Numbered from the stretch's first letter, positions 48,686 through 59,954 are shown. The stretch: DNA of 64,000 bases from Catenulispora sp. MAP5-51 (GCF_041261205.1 NZ_JBGCCH010000013.1:124001-188000); one strand, 5' to 3'. Translations and numbers: made by a program. The notes: generated by a model not told the origin, from the sequence alone.

Positions 48686-49459
48686 TCAGATCTGGAACAC
48701 CGCGCCCGGCGTGGCCAGGTTCACCTGGCCGTCGAAGGCGGCCCTGGCCGCGGCCAGGTTGAGCTCGGCGTCCGTCCACGGCGGGATGTGGGTCAGCACC
48801 AGGCGGTTGACGCCGCCGGCGGTCGCGCTCTCGCCGGCCTCGCGGCCGTTGAGGTGCAGGCCCAGCAGTCCGTCGTCGCGCGGCTCCTGGAACGAGGCCT
48901 CGGCCAGCAGCAGGTCGGCGCCCTTGGCCAGGTGGTCCAGCGCCGGGCAGGGGCCGGTGTCGCCGGAGTAGACCAGGGTGCTCCCGCCGGCCTCCAGGCG
49001 GATCGCGTAGGCCTCGACGGGGTGGTCGACGCGGGTCACGCGCACGGTGAACGGACCGGTCTCGAAGGTGTTGCCGGTGGCGCCCTCCGGGGCCCCCTCC
49101 AGCACGTTGCGGAAGTCGAAGACCGACTCGCACTCGACGTCGTCGGTGTCGTAGGCCTTGGCGATGCGCTCGCGGGTGCCGGCCGGGCCCCACACCGGCA
49201 GCAGCGGCAGCGGCTCGCCGCCGGGCCGGTATTTGCGCGCGACGTAGTACCCGCACATGTCGACGCAGTGATCGGCGTGCAGGTGCGACAGGATCACGGC
49301 CTGCAGGTCGTAGATGTCGCCGTACCGCTGAAGTTCGCCGAGCGCGCCGTTGCCGAAGTCGAGCAGGACCCGGTGGCCGTCGTGCTCGACCAGGTAGCTC
49401 GAACACGGGTTGCCGGGGCCTCCGAAGGAGCCGGAGGAACCGATCACGGTGAGCTTCAT
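48686..49459 (-). CDS. MBL-fold metallohydrolase (Rv1339-like)
   Basis: 257 residues. Metal motif HLHADH at H59, H61, D63 and H64, with [37 protein letters not shown] at the N-terminus, [10 protein letters not shown] and LTHIPPWTD near the end. The orthologous position in mycobacteria (between murI and rph) is held by Rv1339, reported as an atypical class II cAMP phosphodiesterase, so the same activity is plausible. Its ATG overlaps the murI stop by four bases (ATGA), indicating coupling. Confidence 0.88.
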   Translation of the reverse strand: MKLTVIGSSGSFGGPGNPCSSYLVEHDGHRVLLDFGNGALGELQRYGDIYDLQAVILSHLHADHCVDMCGYYVARKYRPGGEPLPLLPVWGPAGTRERIAKAYDTDDVECESVFDFRNVLEGAPEGATGNTFETGPFTVRVTRVDHPVEAYAIRLEAGGSTLVYSGDTGPCPALDHLAKGADLLLAEASFQEPRDDGLLGLHLNGREAGESATAGGVNRLVLTHIPPWTDAELNLAAARAAFDGQVNLATPGAVFQI

Positions 49460-50352
49460 GGGGTCTCCGCAACTGTGGCGTATCGGGGTTCGGTGGCGGC
49501 GGCATCTTGTGATGCGGCGGGGAGCTGTCCCTGGTGCACGTGGCCGATCTCGGGGCCGAGGAAGCGCTGCCCGATCTGGAGGAACTGGTCCGGGTCGCCG
49601 GTGGTGGTGAAGCTGTGCGTGGGCTCGGGGAGGTCGGCCGGGCGCATCAGCGCGTTCTCGGCCAGGACGCGGTAGACGTCCTTGGCGGTCTCCTCGGCGC
49701 TGTTGATCAGGATCACGTCGTCCCCCATCACGTAGGAGATGACGCCGGTGAGCAGGGGGTAGTGCGTGCAGCCCAGGATCAGCGTGTCGACGCCGGCCTG
49801 CACGACCGGGTCCAGGTACTCGTGCGCGACCTTCAGCAGCTCCTCGCCGGCGGTCTCCCCGGCCTCGACGAACTCCACGAAGCGCGGGCACTCCTGGGTG
49901 GTGAGCTGGATCTGCGGCGCCGCGGCGAAGGCGTCGACATAGGCCATCGAGCGCCGGGTGGAACGGGTGCTGATCACGCCGACGTGCTGGTTCCGGGTGG
50001 CGGCCACGGCCAGCCGCACGGCCGGCCGGATGACCTCCACCACCGGGATCTCATAGCGCTCGCGGGCATCGCGCAGCACCGCGCCGGAGGCCGAGTTGCA
50101 CGCGATGACCAGCATCTTCACCCCGGACTCGACGAGCTTGTCCATGCACTCCAGGGCGTACGCGCGCACCTGCGCGATCGGCCGCGGGCCGTAGGGCTGG
50201 CGCGCGGTGTCGCCGAAGTAGCTGACGGCCTCGTGGGGCAGCTGATCCAGCAGGGCCCGGACGACGGTCAACCCGCCGAAGCCGGAGTCGAAGATGCCGA
50301 TGGGCGCGTCCCGGGAGGCCGGGTCGATGAACGGAGGCAGTGGTGCGGCCAT
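49456..50352 (-). CDS. murI: Glutamate racemase
   Basis: 298 residues. Supplies D-glutamate for peptidoglycan. The fold and both catalytic cysteines are evident: [17 protein letters not shown] at the N-terminus, [10 protein letters not shown] (C85) and [11 protein letters not shown] (C195), with [14 protein letters not shown] for substrate binding. A tail of about 25 residues past the usual end ([24 protein letters not shown]) is low-complexity. Translationally coupled to the MBL hydrolase. Confidence 0.95.
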   Translation of the reverse strand: MAAPLPPFIDPASRDAPIGIFDSGFGGLTVVRALLDQLPHEAVSYFGDTARQPYGPRPIAQVRAYALECMDKLVESGVKMLVIACNSASGAVLRDARERYEIPVVEVIRPAVRLAVAATRNQHVGVISTRSTRRSMAYVDAFAAAPQIQLTTQECPRFVEFVEAGETAGEELLKVAHEYLDPVVQAGVDTLILGCTHYPLLTGVISYVMGDDVILINSAEETAKDVYRVLAENALMRPADLPEPTHSFTTTGDPDQFLQIGQRFLGPEIGHVHQGQLPAASQDAAATEPRYATVAETP

Positions 50353-50473
50353 GAGGGAAAAGAGTACGGCTCCCCGCGCAGAGCGTCCGCGATCGGGCGG
50401 GTCGATGTGGCCACTGTCTCAGCGGTGGTTTTGCTCACGGGGCGCTTGACGTGCGGCGGGGTGGTTGCGGGGG

Positions 50474-51484
50474 TCAGGCGGTCGGGGCCTGGGGGGCCAG
50501 GGCCGGGGCGGTCGGAGACGGCGCCGTCGCGGCCGGGGCCTGGGCGGTCGGGGCCTGCGGGGCTGGGGCCGGGGCGGTCGGGGCAGCCCAGGCGAGCAGG
50601 GCGTCGCAGACGTCGGTCAGCCGGCGCCGCAGCGGGGCGCCGCGGCGGGCGAACTCGGCCTGCATGCCGGCGTACTCGGCGCGGCCGGCGGGGGTCTCGA
50701 TGGCGATCGGCGGGTAGCCGAGCTCGGCGAGGTCATAAGGGCTGGCACGCATGTCCATCTCGCGGATCTCGGCGGCCAGCGCGAAGCAGTCGGCGATCAG
50801 CTCGGAGGGCACGAACGGGTCCAGCTTGTAGGCCCACTTGTAGAGGTCCATGCCGGCGTGCAGGCAGCCCGGCTGCTCGTTGGCGACCTGCTCGTCGCGA
50901 GTCGGGCGCAGGGTGTTCAGCGGAACCGCGTCGGGGGTGAAGAAGCGGTAGGCGTCGAAGTGCGAGCAGCGGATGTGCTGGGTCTCGACGACCTCGTCGG
51001 TACCGGCCGGACCCAGCCGCAGCCGCCGCGCGGAGTGCCGCACCTGCTCGGGCTCGAGGCGGTAGACCATGGCCCACTCGTGCAGCCCGAAGCACGCCAG
51101 CCGAGGCTCGCGCCCGGCGGTGGCGGCGAGCAGCGCGCGGACGAACTCGGCGGTGCGGCGCCGGCCATCGGTGAACTCGGCGGGATCCAGGGCCACGCCC
51201 TCAGGGGTCTCGCGATAGCCGCGCCAGGCCAGCCGCTCGCGAGCCGCCGCCCCCGCCAGCACGACGCCAGCGCCGGGATGCCACCGCAGCAAGCGCGCAG
51301 GGCGGTGCGAGTAGTAGGTGAACAGGAAGTCCATCACCGGGTGCGCCTCGTTGTCAGCGCGGCGGCGCAGGTGGGGATCGGTCCAGGCGGCGACGCGGGT
51401 GCGGTACGCGGCTTCGCGGGCCTGCCAGACGGATTCGGGCAGGACGACAGCCGTAGTCGCGACTTCTTGCTCGGCCTGGTCCAC
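50474..51484 (-). CDS. Actinobacterial family annotated as 3-methyladenine DNA glycosylase
   Basis: 336 residues. I recognise the family by VLPESVWQAREAAYRTRVAAWTDPHLRRRADNEAHPVMDFLFTYYSHRPARLLRWHPGAGVVLAG and HEWAMVYRLEPEQVRHSARRLRLG, HIRCSHFDAYRFFTPDAVPLNTLRPTRDEQVANEQPGCLHAGMDLYKWAYKL. It is annotated in Streptomyces as 3-methyladenine DNA glycosylase, though a glycosylase fold is not obvious from sequence. The last 40 residues are an Ala/Pro repeat tail (APTAPAPAPQAPTAQAP). GTG 51484 has GAGG seven bases upstream; GTG 51490 is the alternative. Confidence 0.7.
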   Translation of the reverse strand: MDQAEQEVATTAVVLPESVWQAREAAYRTRVAAWTDPHLRRRADNEAHPVMDFLFTYYSHRPARLLRWHPGAGVVLAGAAARERLAWRGYRETPEGVALDPAEFTDGRRRTAEFVRALLAATAGREPRLACFGLHEWAMVYRLEPEQVRHSARRLRLGPAGTDEVVETQHIRCSHFDAYRFFTPDAVPLNTLRPTRDEQVANEQPGCLHAGMDLYKWAYKLDPFVPSELIADCFALAAEIREMDMRASPYDLAELGYPPIAIETPAGRAEYAGMQAEFARRGAPLRRRLTDVCDALLAWAAPTAPAPAPQAPTAQAPAATAPSPTAPALAPQAPTA

Positions 51485-51555
51485 GCTCACACCTCGACGG
51501 TATCCGGTGACCGCCGCCGGGCCGAATCGCTGTTCGCCCGGCGGCAGCGGCGTGC

Positions 51556-52752
51556 TTACGCGCCCGAGCTCGAGGTGCCCGACGGCGCCGAGGACGAGGC
51601 GCTGCTCGAGGCCGACGAGCCGCTGGACGAGCTGCTCGACGTGCCGCTCGACGAGGTCGAGGAGGAGCTCGCCGGACCGGTCGGCGTCGGGGCGCCCGGC
51701 GTGGAGGGAACGCTCGGCGTCGTCGGGGCGCCCGGCGTGCTCGGGCTGCTCGGCGTGCTCGGAGTGCTCGGGGTGCTGGGCGTGCTGGGCGCCGAGGACC
51801 CCTGCGAGCTCGCCGGGCTCGTCGGCGTCGAGCTCCCGGAGTCCTGCGAGCCGCTCTGCGCCGCTTCGGCCTGCTTCACCATCGCGACGAAATCCGCGCT
51901 CTGCGTGTCGGGGATCGGTGCCACGTCGACCGAGGTGCCCCAGGCGCTGTAGTCGATCTCGCCGGTCATGCTGCCGTTCGGCGTGGTCTCGGTGAAGGTC
52001 ATCGCGACCGGCAGGCCGGCGGCGTTCAGCCAGACGTCGTAGCCCAGCTTGGTGACCAGGCCCTGGGCCAGCGCGTCGTTGACGGTGGCGGCGTCGTCGG
52101 CGGTCAGGCCGTTGCGGCCGGCGATGTTGGGGTCGGTGACGTCGTCGTTGGTGAGGGTGCCGGCGTAGTGCATGGTCTGGACGCCGCCGTGCTGCTCGGA
52201 GCCGACCGTGTGCAGGTCCTTGCTGGCCGCCAGCATGGTCAGGCCCTTGCTCGGGGAGGTGTTCTCCACCACATCGGCGCCGATGCCGAAGGACGCGGTG
52301 TTCGGGTCCTGGGCCATGGCCTGCAGGTCCAGCTTCAGCCACTGCTTGCCGTTCATCTGGGCGGCCATCTGCGGGTCGCCGCCCATCTGCATGTACATCA
52401 CGTCGTCCGCGTAGCGGATCGGGACGGCCGGGCCGGAGGCCTGCGAGCCCGGGTTGGAGGGGTCGGCCGAGCTCGTGCTCAGCGTGCCCTGCAGCGACGG
52501 GTGCTCGTCGAAGCTCGCCACCACGTCGTCGGTCTCCGAGGCGGTCGCGGTGGTCAGCACCGTGTGCACCTTGGCGCTGGGGTGCGAGGAGACGGCGCGG
52601 TCCGCGGCCTGGATCGCCTGCCCGGCGGTGAGCGAGGACAGCTGCGTGAAGGACTGCGGCGTGCCGTCGGACCCCTTCAGGGAGCAGCCGGTGAGCGAGG
52701 ACGCGGCCACGGCCGCCAGCACGGCGCCGGACCATATCTGCTTGCGGGGCAT
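51556..52752 (-). CDS. LppX/LprG-like lipoprotein with a Ser/Pro/Thr-rich tail
   Basis: 398 residues. Lipobox LTGC at about residues 20-23. The domain (SLTAGQAIQAADRAVSSHPSAKVHTVLTT, YADDVMYMQMGG, KQWLKLDLQAM, HYAGTLTNDD, DVWLNAAGLPVAMTFTETTPNGSMTGEIDYSAWG) fits the LppX/LprA-F-G group, which carries lipids in a hydrophobic cavity. The last 100 residues are STPSTPSTPS-type and poly-Ser repeats, tandem at the DNA level between 51690 and 51790. A second such lipoprotein lies just downstream in coordinates (52851). Confidence 0.75.
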   Translation of the reverse strand: MPRKQIWSGAVLAAVAASSLTGCSLKGSDGTPQSFTQLSSLTAGQAIQAADRAVSSHPSAKVHTVLTTATASETDDVVASFDEHPSLQGTLSTSSADPSNPGSQASGPAVPIRYADDVMYMQMGGDPQMAAQMNGKQWLKLDLQAMAQDPNTASFGIGADVVENTSPSKGLTMLAASKDLHTVGSEQHGGVQTMHYAGTLTNDDVTDPNIAGRNGLTADDAATVNDALAQGLVTKLGYDVWLNAAGLPVAMTFTETTPNGSMTGEIDYSAWGTSVDVAPIPDTQSADFVAMVKQAEAAQSGSQDSGSSTPTSPASSQGSSAPSTPSTPSTPSTPSSPSTPGAPTTPSVPSTPGAPTPTGPASSSSTSSSGTSSSSSSGSSASSSASSSAPSGTSSSGA

Positions 52753-52850
52753 GTGTTTCCCAACCCTTGATCGTGAAAGCCGAAGAGCGGAGGAATCCTA
52801 GCGTCGCCGCACTTCAGGCCGATGATCGGGGGCCGGTGAAGATCGTCTCC

Positions 52851-53708
52851 TCAGGTGACGGGCACCACATACGAGTCGGCGGCGGGCGGCACGGACACCG
52901 TCAGCGGCACGCCCCACTTGACCGCGGTCAGGTCGATGACGGTGTCGCCGTCGGCCGTGGAGTCGACCTCGATGGACTCGATGAGCCGGCCGTCCGCGCC
53001 GTACCAGCAGTCGATGCCGACCTTGGTGGCCTTCACCGCCTGCAGCTGCTGCCGGCGGTAGTCCAGGTAGTCCTGCGTCAGCCCGGACCCCGCGGGCGGG
53101 GTCGCCGGCAACGTGGCCAGGGTGAGCGTCCCGGCGATGTGCAGCGCCCGCTCGCCGTCCCTGGTCTCGACGCCGACCCGGTGCAGGTCGGAGAACGCCA
53201 GCGTGAAGGCCGACGCCTGGCGCGGATCCCGGTGCCGGTAGGTCGAGCTCAGCGTCGCGAACAACGCCGACGCCGGGGCGCCGGGGGCCGCCGACAGCGG
53301 ATGCGTGAGATCGATCTTCACCCACGTCTTGCCCTGCCGATAGGTCGCCGGGAGTCCGGGATCGTTCAGGTAGACCGCGTTCCCTTCAACGCGGATCTCA
53401 CCATGGACCGTCGTGTTGGTGGCGGCCGTCGTCGTCGCGGAGGTCTGGTCCTCCTCGAGGGCGTCGGTCCGCTGGACCCCGTCCGTCGTGATGGTGAACG
53501 CCTTCTCGGTGATCGTCGCGTGGTTGTGCACCGTGTGCTGCGCCCCGCCGGCGCTCTGGCCTTCCAGGACCGCCTGAGCGGCGCTCTCCGTGTTCAGATC
53601 GACGTTCGTGCCCGCGGCGCCCCCCTTGGACGCACAAGCGGCGGCGGCCATGACCGTGGTCACCGCCGCCGCCGTCGCGACACACCGAACCCAGGACTTC
53701 GCGCCCAT
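52851..53708 (-). CDS. LppX/LprG-like lipoprotein
   Basis: 285 residues. Signal peptide with lipobox AAAAC (cysteine about residue 25). The pattern HTVHNHATITEKAFTITTDGVQR, RVEGNAVYLNDPG, KTWVKIDLTHPLS, LHIAGTLTLATLP, DCWYGADGRLIESIEVDSTADGDTVIDLTAVKWGVPLTVSVPP parallels the preceding lipoprotein, so they look like diverged paralogs of one lipid-carrier family. ATG 53708 follows a GGGGGGTGGG ribosome site. Confidence 0.72.
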   Translation of the reverse strand: MGAKSWVRCVATAAAVTTVMAAAACASKGGAAGTNVDLNTESAAQAVLEGQSAGGAQHTVHNHATITEKAFTITTDGVQRTDALEEDQTSATTTAATNTTVHGEIRVEGNAVYLNDPGLPATYRQGKTWVKIDLTHPLSAAPGAPASALFATLSSTYRHRDPRQASAFTLAFSDLHRVGVETRDGERALHIAGTLTLATLPATPPAGSGLTQDYLDYRRQQLQAVKATKVGIDCWYGADGRLIESIEVDSTADGDTVIDLTAVKWGVPLTVSVPPAADSYVVPVT

Positions 53709-53776
53709 CGCACCCACCCCCCGTAAGTCAGGACTGCGACATCCTAACCACGGGCAACAGGCACTACCGGCACTAC

Positions 53777-55075
<1,299 letters not shown>

Positions 55076-55199
55076 GGCCGGTCATCTCCTCGTGGGAAAA
55101 GGGCGGAACAGGCGAGCAGGGCGTATGGGAGGCCCCGCGGGAAGGCACGCGGCTGCCGGGGCCGCGGCTCGATCGCGGGGGACGGTGCGGGTCGCGGGT

Positions 55200-55298
55200 T
55201 CAGGCGCCCCGGCGACACAGCGCGCTGGCCAGCCGGCCGAAGTCGACATGGCGGCGCGCGACGAGCAGCACCGTCGGGTCCATGCCGGGAGAACGCAT
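55200..55298 (-). CDS. Sulfur-type leader peptide upstream of cysO-cysM
   Basis: 32 codons from ATG 55298, with the motif VLLVARRHVDFGRLASALCRR. This matches the actinobacterial small leader-peptide group found before sulfur-assimilation and cysteine genes. A TATCAT -10 box lies six bases upstream of the ATG on the minus strand, so the transcript is probably leaderless. About 124 bases of GC-rich, stem-forming sequence separate it from cysO. It likely adjusts cysO-cysM expression to cysteine or sulfur supply. Too short to be an enzyme. Confidence 0.72.
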   Translation of the reverse strand: MRSPGMDPTVLLVARRHVDFGRLASALCRRGA

Positions 55299-55374
55299 AC
55301 CCCCATGATATTCATCCCGGCCGGCGAGCGGAGCCCGGTTCCCGAGCGGTGAGACCGGGGCCGCCCGGCACGCG

Positions 55375-55419
55375 CCGAGGGCCCGCCGGCGCCTGGAGGA
55401 GGCGTGGGCGGGCCCTCGG
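55375..55419 (-). terminator. Hairpin terminator after pgi
   Basis: Thirteen-base perfect arms CCGAGGGCCCGCC (55375-55387) and GGCGGGCCCTCGG (55407-55419) with a 19-base loop, 29 bases after the pgi stop, separating it from the leader-cysO transcript. Confidence 0.72.
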
Positions 55420-55448
55420 CGGTCACAGCGGCTGCCGGGTGGCGCGTG

Positions 55449-57110
55449 TCACTTCCCCGGCTCGCGGTCGGCGCGGTAGCGCTCGATCGCGGCGTTGGTC
55501 GAGGAGTCGTGGCCCAGGTCCCCGTCCGAGGACAGCTCGGGGACGATCTTCTTGGCCAGCACCTTGCCCAGCTCCACGCCCCACTGGTCGAAGGAGTCGA
55601 TGTCCCAGATCGCGCCCTGCACGAACACCTTGTGCTCGTACAGCGCGACCAGCTGGCCCAGGATCGAGGGGGTCAGGCGGCGGGCGGTGATCGTGGTGGT
55701 CGGGTGGTTGCCGCGGAAGGTGCGGTGCGGGACCTGCGCGGCCGCCACGCCCTCGGCCTCGACCTGCTCGCGGGTCTTGCCGAAGGCCAGGGCCTCGGTC
55801 TGGGCGAAGAAGTTCGCCATCAGCGCGTCGTGCTGCCCGAACGGGTCCGTGCCCTCGATCGGACGGTCGAAGCCGATGAAGTCGGCCGGGATCAGCGCGG
55901 TGCCCTGGTGGATCAGCTGGTAGTAGGCGTGCTGGCCGTTGGTGCCCGGGGTGCCCCAGACGATCGGGCCGGTCTCCCACTCCACCGGCTCGCCGTCGCG
56001 GCGCGTCGACTTGCCGTTGGACTCCATGTCCAGCTGCTGCAGGTAGGCGGTGAACTTGGAGAGGTAGTGCGAGTACGGCAGGACGGCCAGGGTCTGAGCG
56101 TCCCAGAAGTCGCGGTACCACAGGCCGATCAGGCCGATCAGCAGCGGCAGGTTCTTCTCGGCCGGCGCGGTGCGGAAGTGCTCGTCGATGGTGTGGAAGC
56201 CCTGGAGCATCTCCTCGAAGCGCTCCGGGCCGATCGCGATCATCAGCGACAGGCCGATCGCCGAGTCGTAGGAGTAGCGCCCGCCGACCCAGTCCCAGAA
56301 CCCGAACATGTTGTCGGTGTCGATGCCGAAGGCGGAGACCGCCTCGGCGTTGGTGGAGACGGCCACGAAGTGCTTGGCGATAGCCCCTGCGGCGGGGCCG
56401 CCATCAGACATCGCGTCGCCGCCCAGGCCGGCCAGCAGCCACTTCTTGGCGGAGGTGGCGTTGGTGACGGTCTCGACCGTGGTGAAGGTCTTGGAGGAGA
56501 CGACGAACAGCGTCTCGGCCGGGTCCAGGTCGTGCGTGGCCTCGTACAGGTCGGCGCCGTCCACGTTGGAGACGAAGCGGAACTGCATGTCGCGCATGCT
56601 GTACGGCTTGAGCGCCTCGTAGGCCATCGCCGGGCCCAGGTCCGAGCCGCCGATGCCGATGTTGACGACGGTCTTGATGCGCTTGCCGGTGGCGCCGGTC
56701 CACTCCCCGCTGCGGACCCGGGAGGAGAAGGCGGCCATCCGGTGGAGGACCTCGTGCACCTCCGGCACCACGTCCTCGCCGTCGACCTCGATGCGCTCGG
56801 TCTCCGGGGCGCGCAGGGCGACGTGCAGCACCGCGCGGTCCTCGGTGAGGTTGATCTTCTCGCCGGCGAACATCTTGTCGCGCAGCTCGAACACCCCGCG
56901 CTCGCGCGCCAGGTCCAGCAGCAGCCGCAGGGTCTCGTCCGTGACCAGCTGCTTGGAGTAGTCCACCGACAGGTCGCCGGCCTGTGCGAAGTAGCGCTCG
57001 GCGCGGCCCGGGTCGGTCTTGAACAGCTCGCGCAGGTTCACCCGGTCGAACTCCGCGTGGTGCGTCTCCAGCGCCTTCCACTGCGGCAGATCGGTGAGCT
57101 TCTCGGTCAT
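55449..57110 (-). CDS. pgi: Glucose-6-phosphate isomerase
   Basis: 553 residues, full length. Interconverts glucose-6-P and fructose-6-P. Family signatures are clear: [112 protein letters not shown] and [19 protein letters not shown] 57110 has AGGAGG at the right spacing; an ATG seven codons earlier lacks one. Divergent from a TPR protein. Confidence 0.95.
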   Translation of the reverse strand: MTEKLTDLPQWKALETHHAEFDRVNLRELFKTDPGRAERYFAQAGDLSVDYSKQLVTDETLRLLLDLARERGVFELRDKMFAGEKINLTEDRAVLHVALRAPETERIEVDGEDVVPEVHEVLHRMAAFSSRVRSGEWTGATGKRIKTVVNIGIGGSDLGPAMAYEALKPYSMRDMQFRFVSNVDGADLYEATHDLDPAETLFVVSSKTFTTVETVTNATSAKKWLLAGLGGDAMSDGGPAAGAIAKHFVAVSTNAEAVSAFGIDTDNMFGFWDWVGGRYSYDSAIGLSLMIAIGPERFEEMLQGFHTIDEHFRTAPAEKNLPLLIGLIGLWYRDFWDAQTLAVLPYSHYLSKFTAYLQQLDMESNGKSTRRDGEPVEWETGPIVWGTPGTNGQHAYYQLIHQGTALIPADFIGFDRPIEGTDPFGQHDALMANFFAQTEALAFGKTREQVEAEGVAAAQVPHRTFRGNHPTTTITARRLTPSILGQLVALYEHKVFVQGAIWDIDSFDQWGVELGKVLAKKIVPELSSDGDLGHDSSTNAAIERYRADREPGK

Positions 57111-57220
57111 CGGCGTCCTCCTAGCGGGCATTCTTCATACTGCTGACGACCCTATCGCCGTGTCCGGTTCGGGGCCCGGCCAGAGCGGTGAACAGCGGGG
57201 GATACAGAGATGATTCCGGT

Positions 57221-57733
57221 ATGGCGATGATCGAAGGAAACCGCGACGAGCGACTGGCCGAGGCGGTGGCGCTGCGCGCCAGCGGCGAGCGCGAGAAGGC
57301 CCGGCAACAGTTGCTCGCCTTGAGTGCCGACTCCCCCGCCGACGCCGAAGTGGCGTATCAGACCGCGTGGGCCCACGACGTCCTCGGCCTGGAGGCCGAG
57401 GCGGTGCCGTTCTACGAACTCGCACTCGCCGACAACGGCGCAGGCTTGTCAGAGAAGGACCGGCGCGGCGCGTTCCTGGGCTACGGCAGCACCCTGCGGG
57501 GCCTGGGCCGGTATTCGAAGGCGGTCGAGGTGTTCCGGCGCGGGGTCGCGGAGTTCCCGGACGACAATGCCCTGCGCACCTTCTCGGCGATGGCGTTGTA
57601 CAACGTCGGCGAGCACCACGAGGCGATGCGGACGCTGCTTGAAGTCGTCGCGGAGACGAGTTCCGACCCCGGCATCCAGGGCTACCGGGCCGCCATCGAG
57701 CACTACGCGAAGGACCTCGACGCGGTCGAATAG
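57221..57733 (+). CDS. Tetratricopeptide-repeat protein
   Basis: 170 residues, all-helical, with about four TPR units (RDERLAEAVALRASGEREKARQQLLAL; AEVAYQTAWAHDVLGLEAEAVPFYELALA; AFLGYGSTLRGLGRYSKAVEVFRRGVAEFP; NALRTFSAMALYNVGEHHEAMRTLLEVVAE). Similar small TPR proteins are widespread in Streptomyces, with no defined role; likely protein-protein contact. ATG 57221 chosen; upstream GTG 57188 would add 11 residues with no TPR content. Confidence 0.8.
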   Translation: MAMIEGNRDERLAEAVALRASGEREKARQQLLALSADSPADAEVAYQTAWAHDVLGLEAEAVPFYELALADNGAGLSEKDRRGAFLGYGSTLRGLGRYSKAVEVFRRGVAEFPDDNALRTFSAMALYNVGEHHEAMRTLLEVVAETSSDPGIQGYRAAIEHYAKDLDAVE

Positions 57734-57827
57734 CAAGATCGCGCAGGTCGTGGCACACCCTGTGCCGAAACTGTGCGCGTTCGGTCACGATCTCGGAGCG
57801 TGGGCTGGTGGTGCCTATGCTGAAGCG

Positions 57828-58706
57828 GTGACCAGTCAATCAGCGGCGCGAAGCGTCTCCTTAACGGGCGGCGGTGGGAGACGGGTGGGAATTCTCGTCG
57901 TGGAGGACGAACCGACTCTCGCCGAGGCGATCGCGGCCCGGCTGCGGGCCGAGGGCTTCGCCACCCACCTGGCCGGGGACGGTCCGGCCGCGGTGCGCAC
58001 CGCCCAGGAGCAGTTGCCGGACCTGATCGTCCTGGACGTGATGCTGCCCGGCTTCGACGGCCTGGAGGTGTGCCGCCGCATCCAGGCCGAGCGGGCCGTC
58101 CCGGTGCTGATGGTCACCGCGCGTGACGACGAGAGCGATCTGATCGAGGGGCTGCGCACCGGCGCCGACGACTATCTGACCAAGCCGTTCTCGATGCGCG
58201 AGCTGATCGCGCGGGTGCACGCCCTGCTCCGGCGCGTGGAGCGCGCCGCGGAGATCGGTTCCAACGGCGGCGCCCCGGCCGAGAGCAACGTCGTGCCGAT
58301 CGGGACCGGCTTCGGGCCGGGCACCACCGCCGTGCGCAAGCCCCAGCCGCTGCGTTTCATGGCCATCGGCACCAGCGCCGGCACCCGGCTGCTGGAGATC
58401 GACCCGGCCCAGCGGCGGGTGCGGGTCGGGGCCGGGCGCTCGCAGGACGAGGCGCACCTGACGCCCACCGAGTTCGACCTGCTGGCCTGCCTGGCCGGGC
58501 AGCCGCGCACCGTCCTGACCCGGGAGAAGCTGCTGGCCGAGGTGTGGGACTGGCTGGACGCCTCCGGCACCCGCACCGTCGACAGCCACGTCAAGGCCGT
58601 GCGCCGCAAGATCGGCGCGGACTGGATCCGCACCGTGCACGGCGTCGGCTACGCGCTGGAGGCCGAGCCGATCCTGGGCGACGCGCTGGAGGCGGCCGGC
58701 CGATGA
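57828..58706 (+). CDS. OmpR-family response regulator with an extended linker
   Basis: 292 residues from GTG 57828. Receiver at about 20-138: E26/D27, phospho-acceptor D70, T97 and K119. The winged-helix DNA-binding domain is about 190-280 (LTPTEFDLLACLAGQPRTVLTREKLLAEVWDWLDASGTRTVDSHVKAVRRKIG). A 50-residue insert (about 140-188) separates them, longer than usual. The first 19 residues derive from a copy of the dispersed repeat (57836-57889), so the ancestral start may have been at GILVVEDEP. Last codon overlaps the histidine kinase start (ATGA), making a standard pair. Confidence 0.85.
   Translation: MTSQSAARSVSLTGGGGRRVGILVVEDEPTLAEAIAARLRAEGFATHLAGDGPAAVRTAQEQLPDLIVLDVMLPGFDGLEVCRRIQAERAVPVLMVTARDDESDLIEGLRTGADDYLTKPFSMRELIARVHALLRRVERAAEIGSNGGAPAESNVVPIGTGFGPGTTAVRKPQPLRFMAIGTSAGTRLLEIDPAQRRVRVGAGRSQDEAHLTPTEFDLLACLAGQPRTVLTREKLLAEVWDWLDASGTRTVDSHVKAVRRKIGADWIRTVHGVGYALEAEPILGDALEAAGR
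57836..57889 (+). repeat. Dispersed 55-base repeat, copy C (start of response regulator)
   Basis: One base shorter than copies A and B: TCAATCAGCGG at the left end, GGGAGACGGGTGGG at the right. It supplies the first codons of the response regulator. Confidence 0.78.
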
Positions 58707-59908
58707 GCTCGCGCGTCTCGCTGAACGTGACCACCCTGAACGCCGCCTCGCGCAGGGTCGGCGGCACCGCCGTCGCCCGCGCCCGCGAGGTGCGCCCGCT
58801 GGACCGCTTCCACAGCATCAAGGTCAAGCTCGGCGTGCTGGTCGTGGCCTCGGTGTCGGTGGTCGGGGTGTTCACCGCCCTCGGGGTCACGGCCGGCATC
58901 CAGGCCCGGTACGTGGTCAGCGTCGCGGTGATCCTCTCGCTCGGCGTCACGCAGTTCCTGGCGCACGGCATGACCAGTCCGCTGCGCTCCATGGCCGACG
59001 CCGTCGAGCGCATCGCCCGCGGCGACTACAGCCGCCGCGTCGCCGCCTCCAACTCCCGCGACGAGGTCGGGCAGCTGGCGGCCGCGTTCAACCTGATGGC
59101 CGCCGACCTGGAGGCGGTGGACCGGCAGCGCAAGGAGCTGATCGCGAACGTCTCGCACGAACTGCGCACGCCGATCTCGGCGCTGCGCGCGGTGCTGGAG
59201 AACGTCGTGGACGGCGTCACCGAGCCCGATCCGCCGACCATGCGGCTGGCCCTGGAGCAGGCCGAGCGGCTGGGCCGGCTGGTCAGCACCCTGCTGGACC
59301 TGTCCCGGATCGACGCCGGCGCGGTCGAGCTGGACCGCGAGGACGTGGCGCTGGAGGAGTTCCTGGGCACCGTGGCCCGCGAGGCCACGGTCTCGATGCT
59401 GACCCGGGACGGCGCCGACCAGCGCCCCTACACCGTGGTCGACGTGGTCCCGCCGGCGCTCACCGTGCGCGCCGACCGCGAGCGGCTGCACCAGGTCGCG
59501 GCGAACCTGCTGGACAACGCCGTCCGCCACTCCCCGCCCGGGGGCAAGGTGACGCTGCGAGCCCGGCGGCTGGAGGAGGGCGGCGTCCGGATCGAGGTCT
59601 GCGACCAGGGCCCGGGCATCCCGCCCGGCGAGCGGGTCCGGGTGTTCGACCGCTTCGACCGCGGCTCGCGGCAGGCCGCGGACGGCGGCACCGGGCTGGG
59701 GCTGGCCATCGCGCGCTGGGTGGTGGATCTGCACGGCGGCCGGATCTCGGTGGCCGAGCCCGCGGTGCCGGTGCTCGCCGACGACGCCGACAAAGCCGCC
59801 GAAGCCGCCGAGCCCGTCGCGGCCGCGGCCGACCAACCCGGCCATTCCGGCCATCCCGTGGCCGTCAGCGCGTCACCCGGCTGTGTCATCCGCGTCGATC
59901 TGCCGTAA
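58703..59908 (+). CDS. Sensor histidine kinase
   Basis: 401 residues, coupled to the response regulator by a four-base overlap. One hydrophobic region at about 42-90 gives two closely spaced helices with almost no extracellular loop, so it likely senses within the membrane. HAMP follows (MTSPLRSMADAVERIARGDYSRRV), then H-box NVSHELRTPISALR (H152), N-box LLDNAVRHSPPGG, and G-boxes CDQGPGIPPGE and GGTGLGLAIARWVVDLHGG. Between the G2 box and the final strand it carries a long Ala/Pro linker. Partner of the OmpR regulator at 57828. Confidence 0.9.
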   Translation: MSSRVSLNVTTLNAASRRVGGTAVARAREVRPLDRFHSIKVKLGVLVVASVSVVGVFTALGVTAGIQARYVVSVAVILSLGVTQFLAHGMTSPLRSMADAVERIARGDYSRRVAASNSRDEVGQLAAAFNLMAADLEAVDRQRKELIANVSHELRTPISALRAVLENVVDGVTEPDPPTMRLALEQAERLGRLVSTLLDLSRIDAGAVELDREDVALEEFLGTVAREATVSMLTRDGADQRPYTVVDVVPPALTVRADRERLHQVAANLLDNAVRHSPPGGKVTLRARRLEEGGVRIEVCDQGPGIPPGERVRVFDRFDRGSRQAADGGTGLGLAIARWVVDLHGGRISVAEPAVPVLADDADKAAEAAEPVAAAADQPGHSGHPVAVSASPGCVIRVDLP

Positions 59909-59954
59909 CCGGCCCCACAAGTCACACGTACTGATGTACGACCCAGGTGTGAAT

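Noticed and set aside
51690-51790. CRISPR-like short tandem repeats
   Set aside because: They are back-to-back codon repeats encoding a Ser/Thr/Pro linker of a lipoprotein, without spacers.
55082-55426. 114-codon minus-strand frame between pgi and cysO as a possible mec gene
   Set aside because: It has no JAMM motif and is low-complexity; the real short gene there is the 32-codon leader in another frame.
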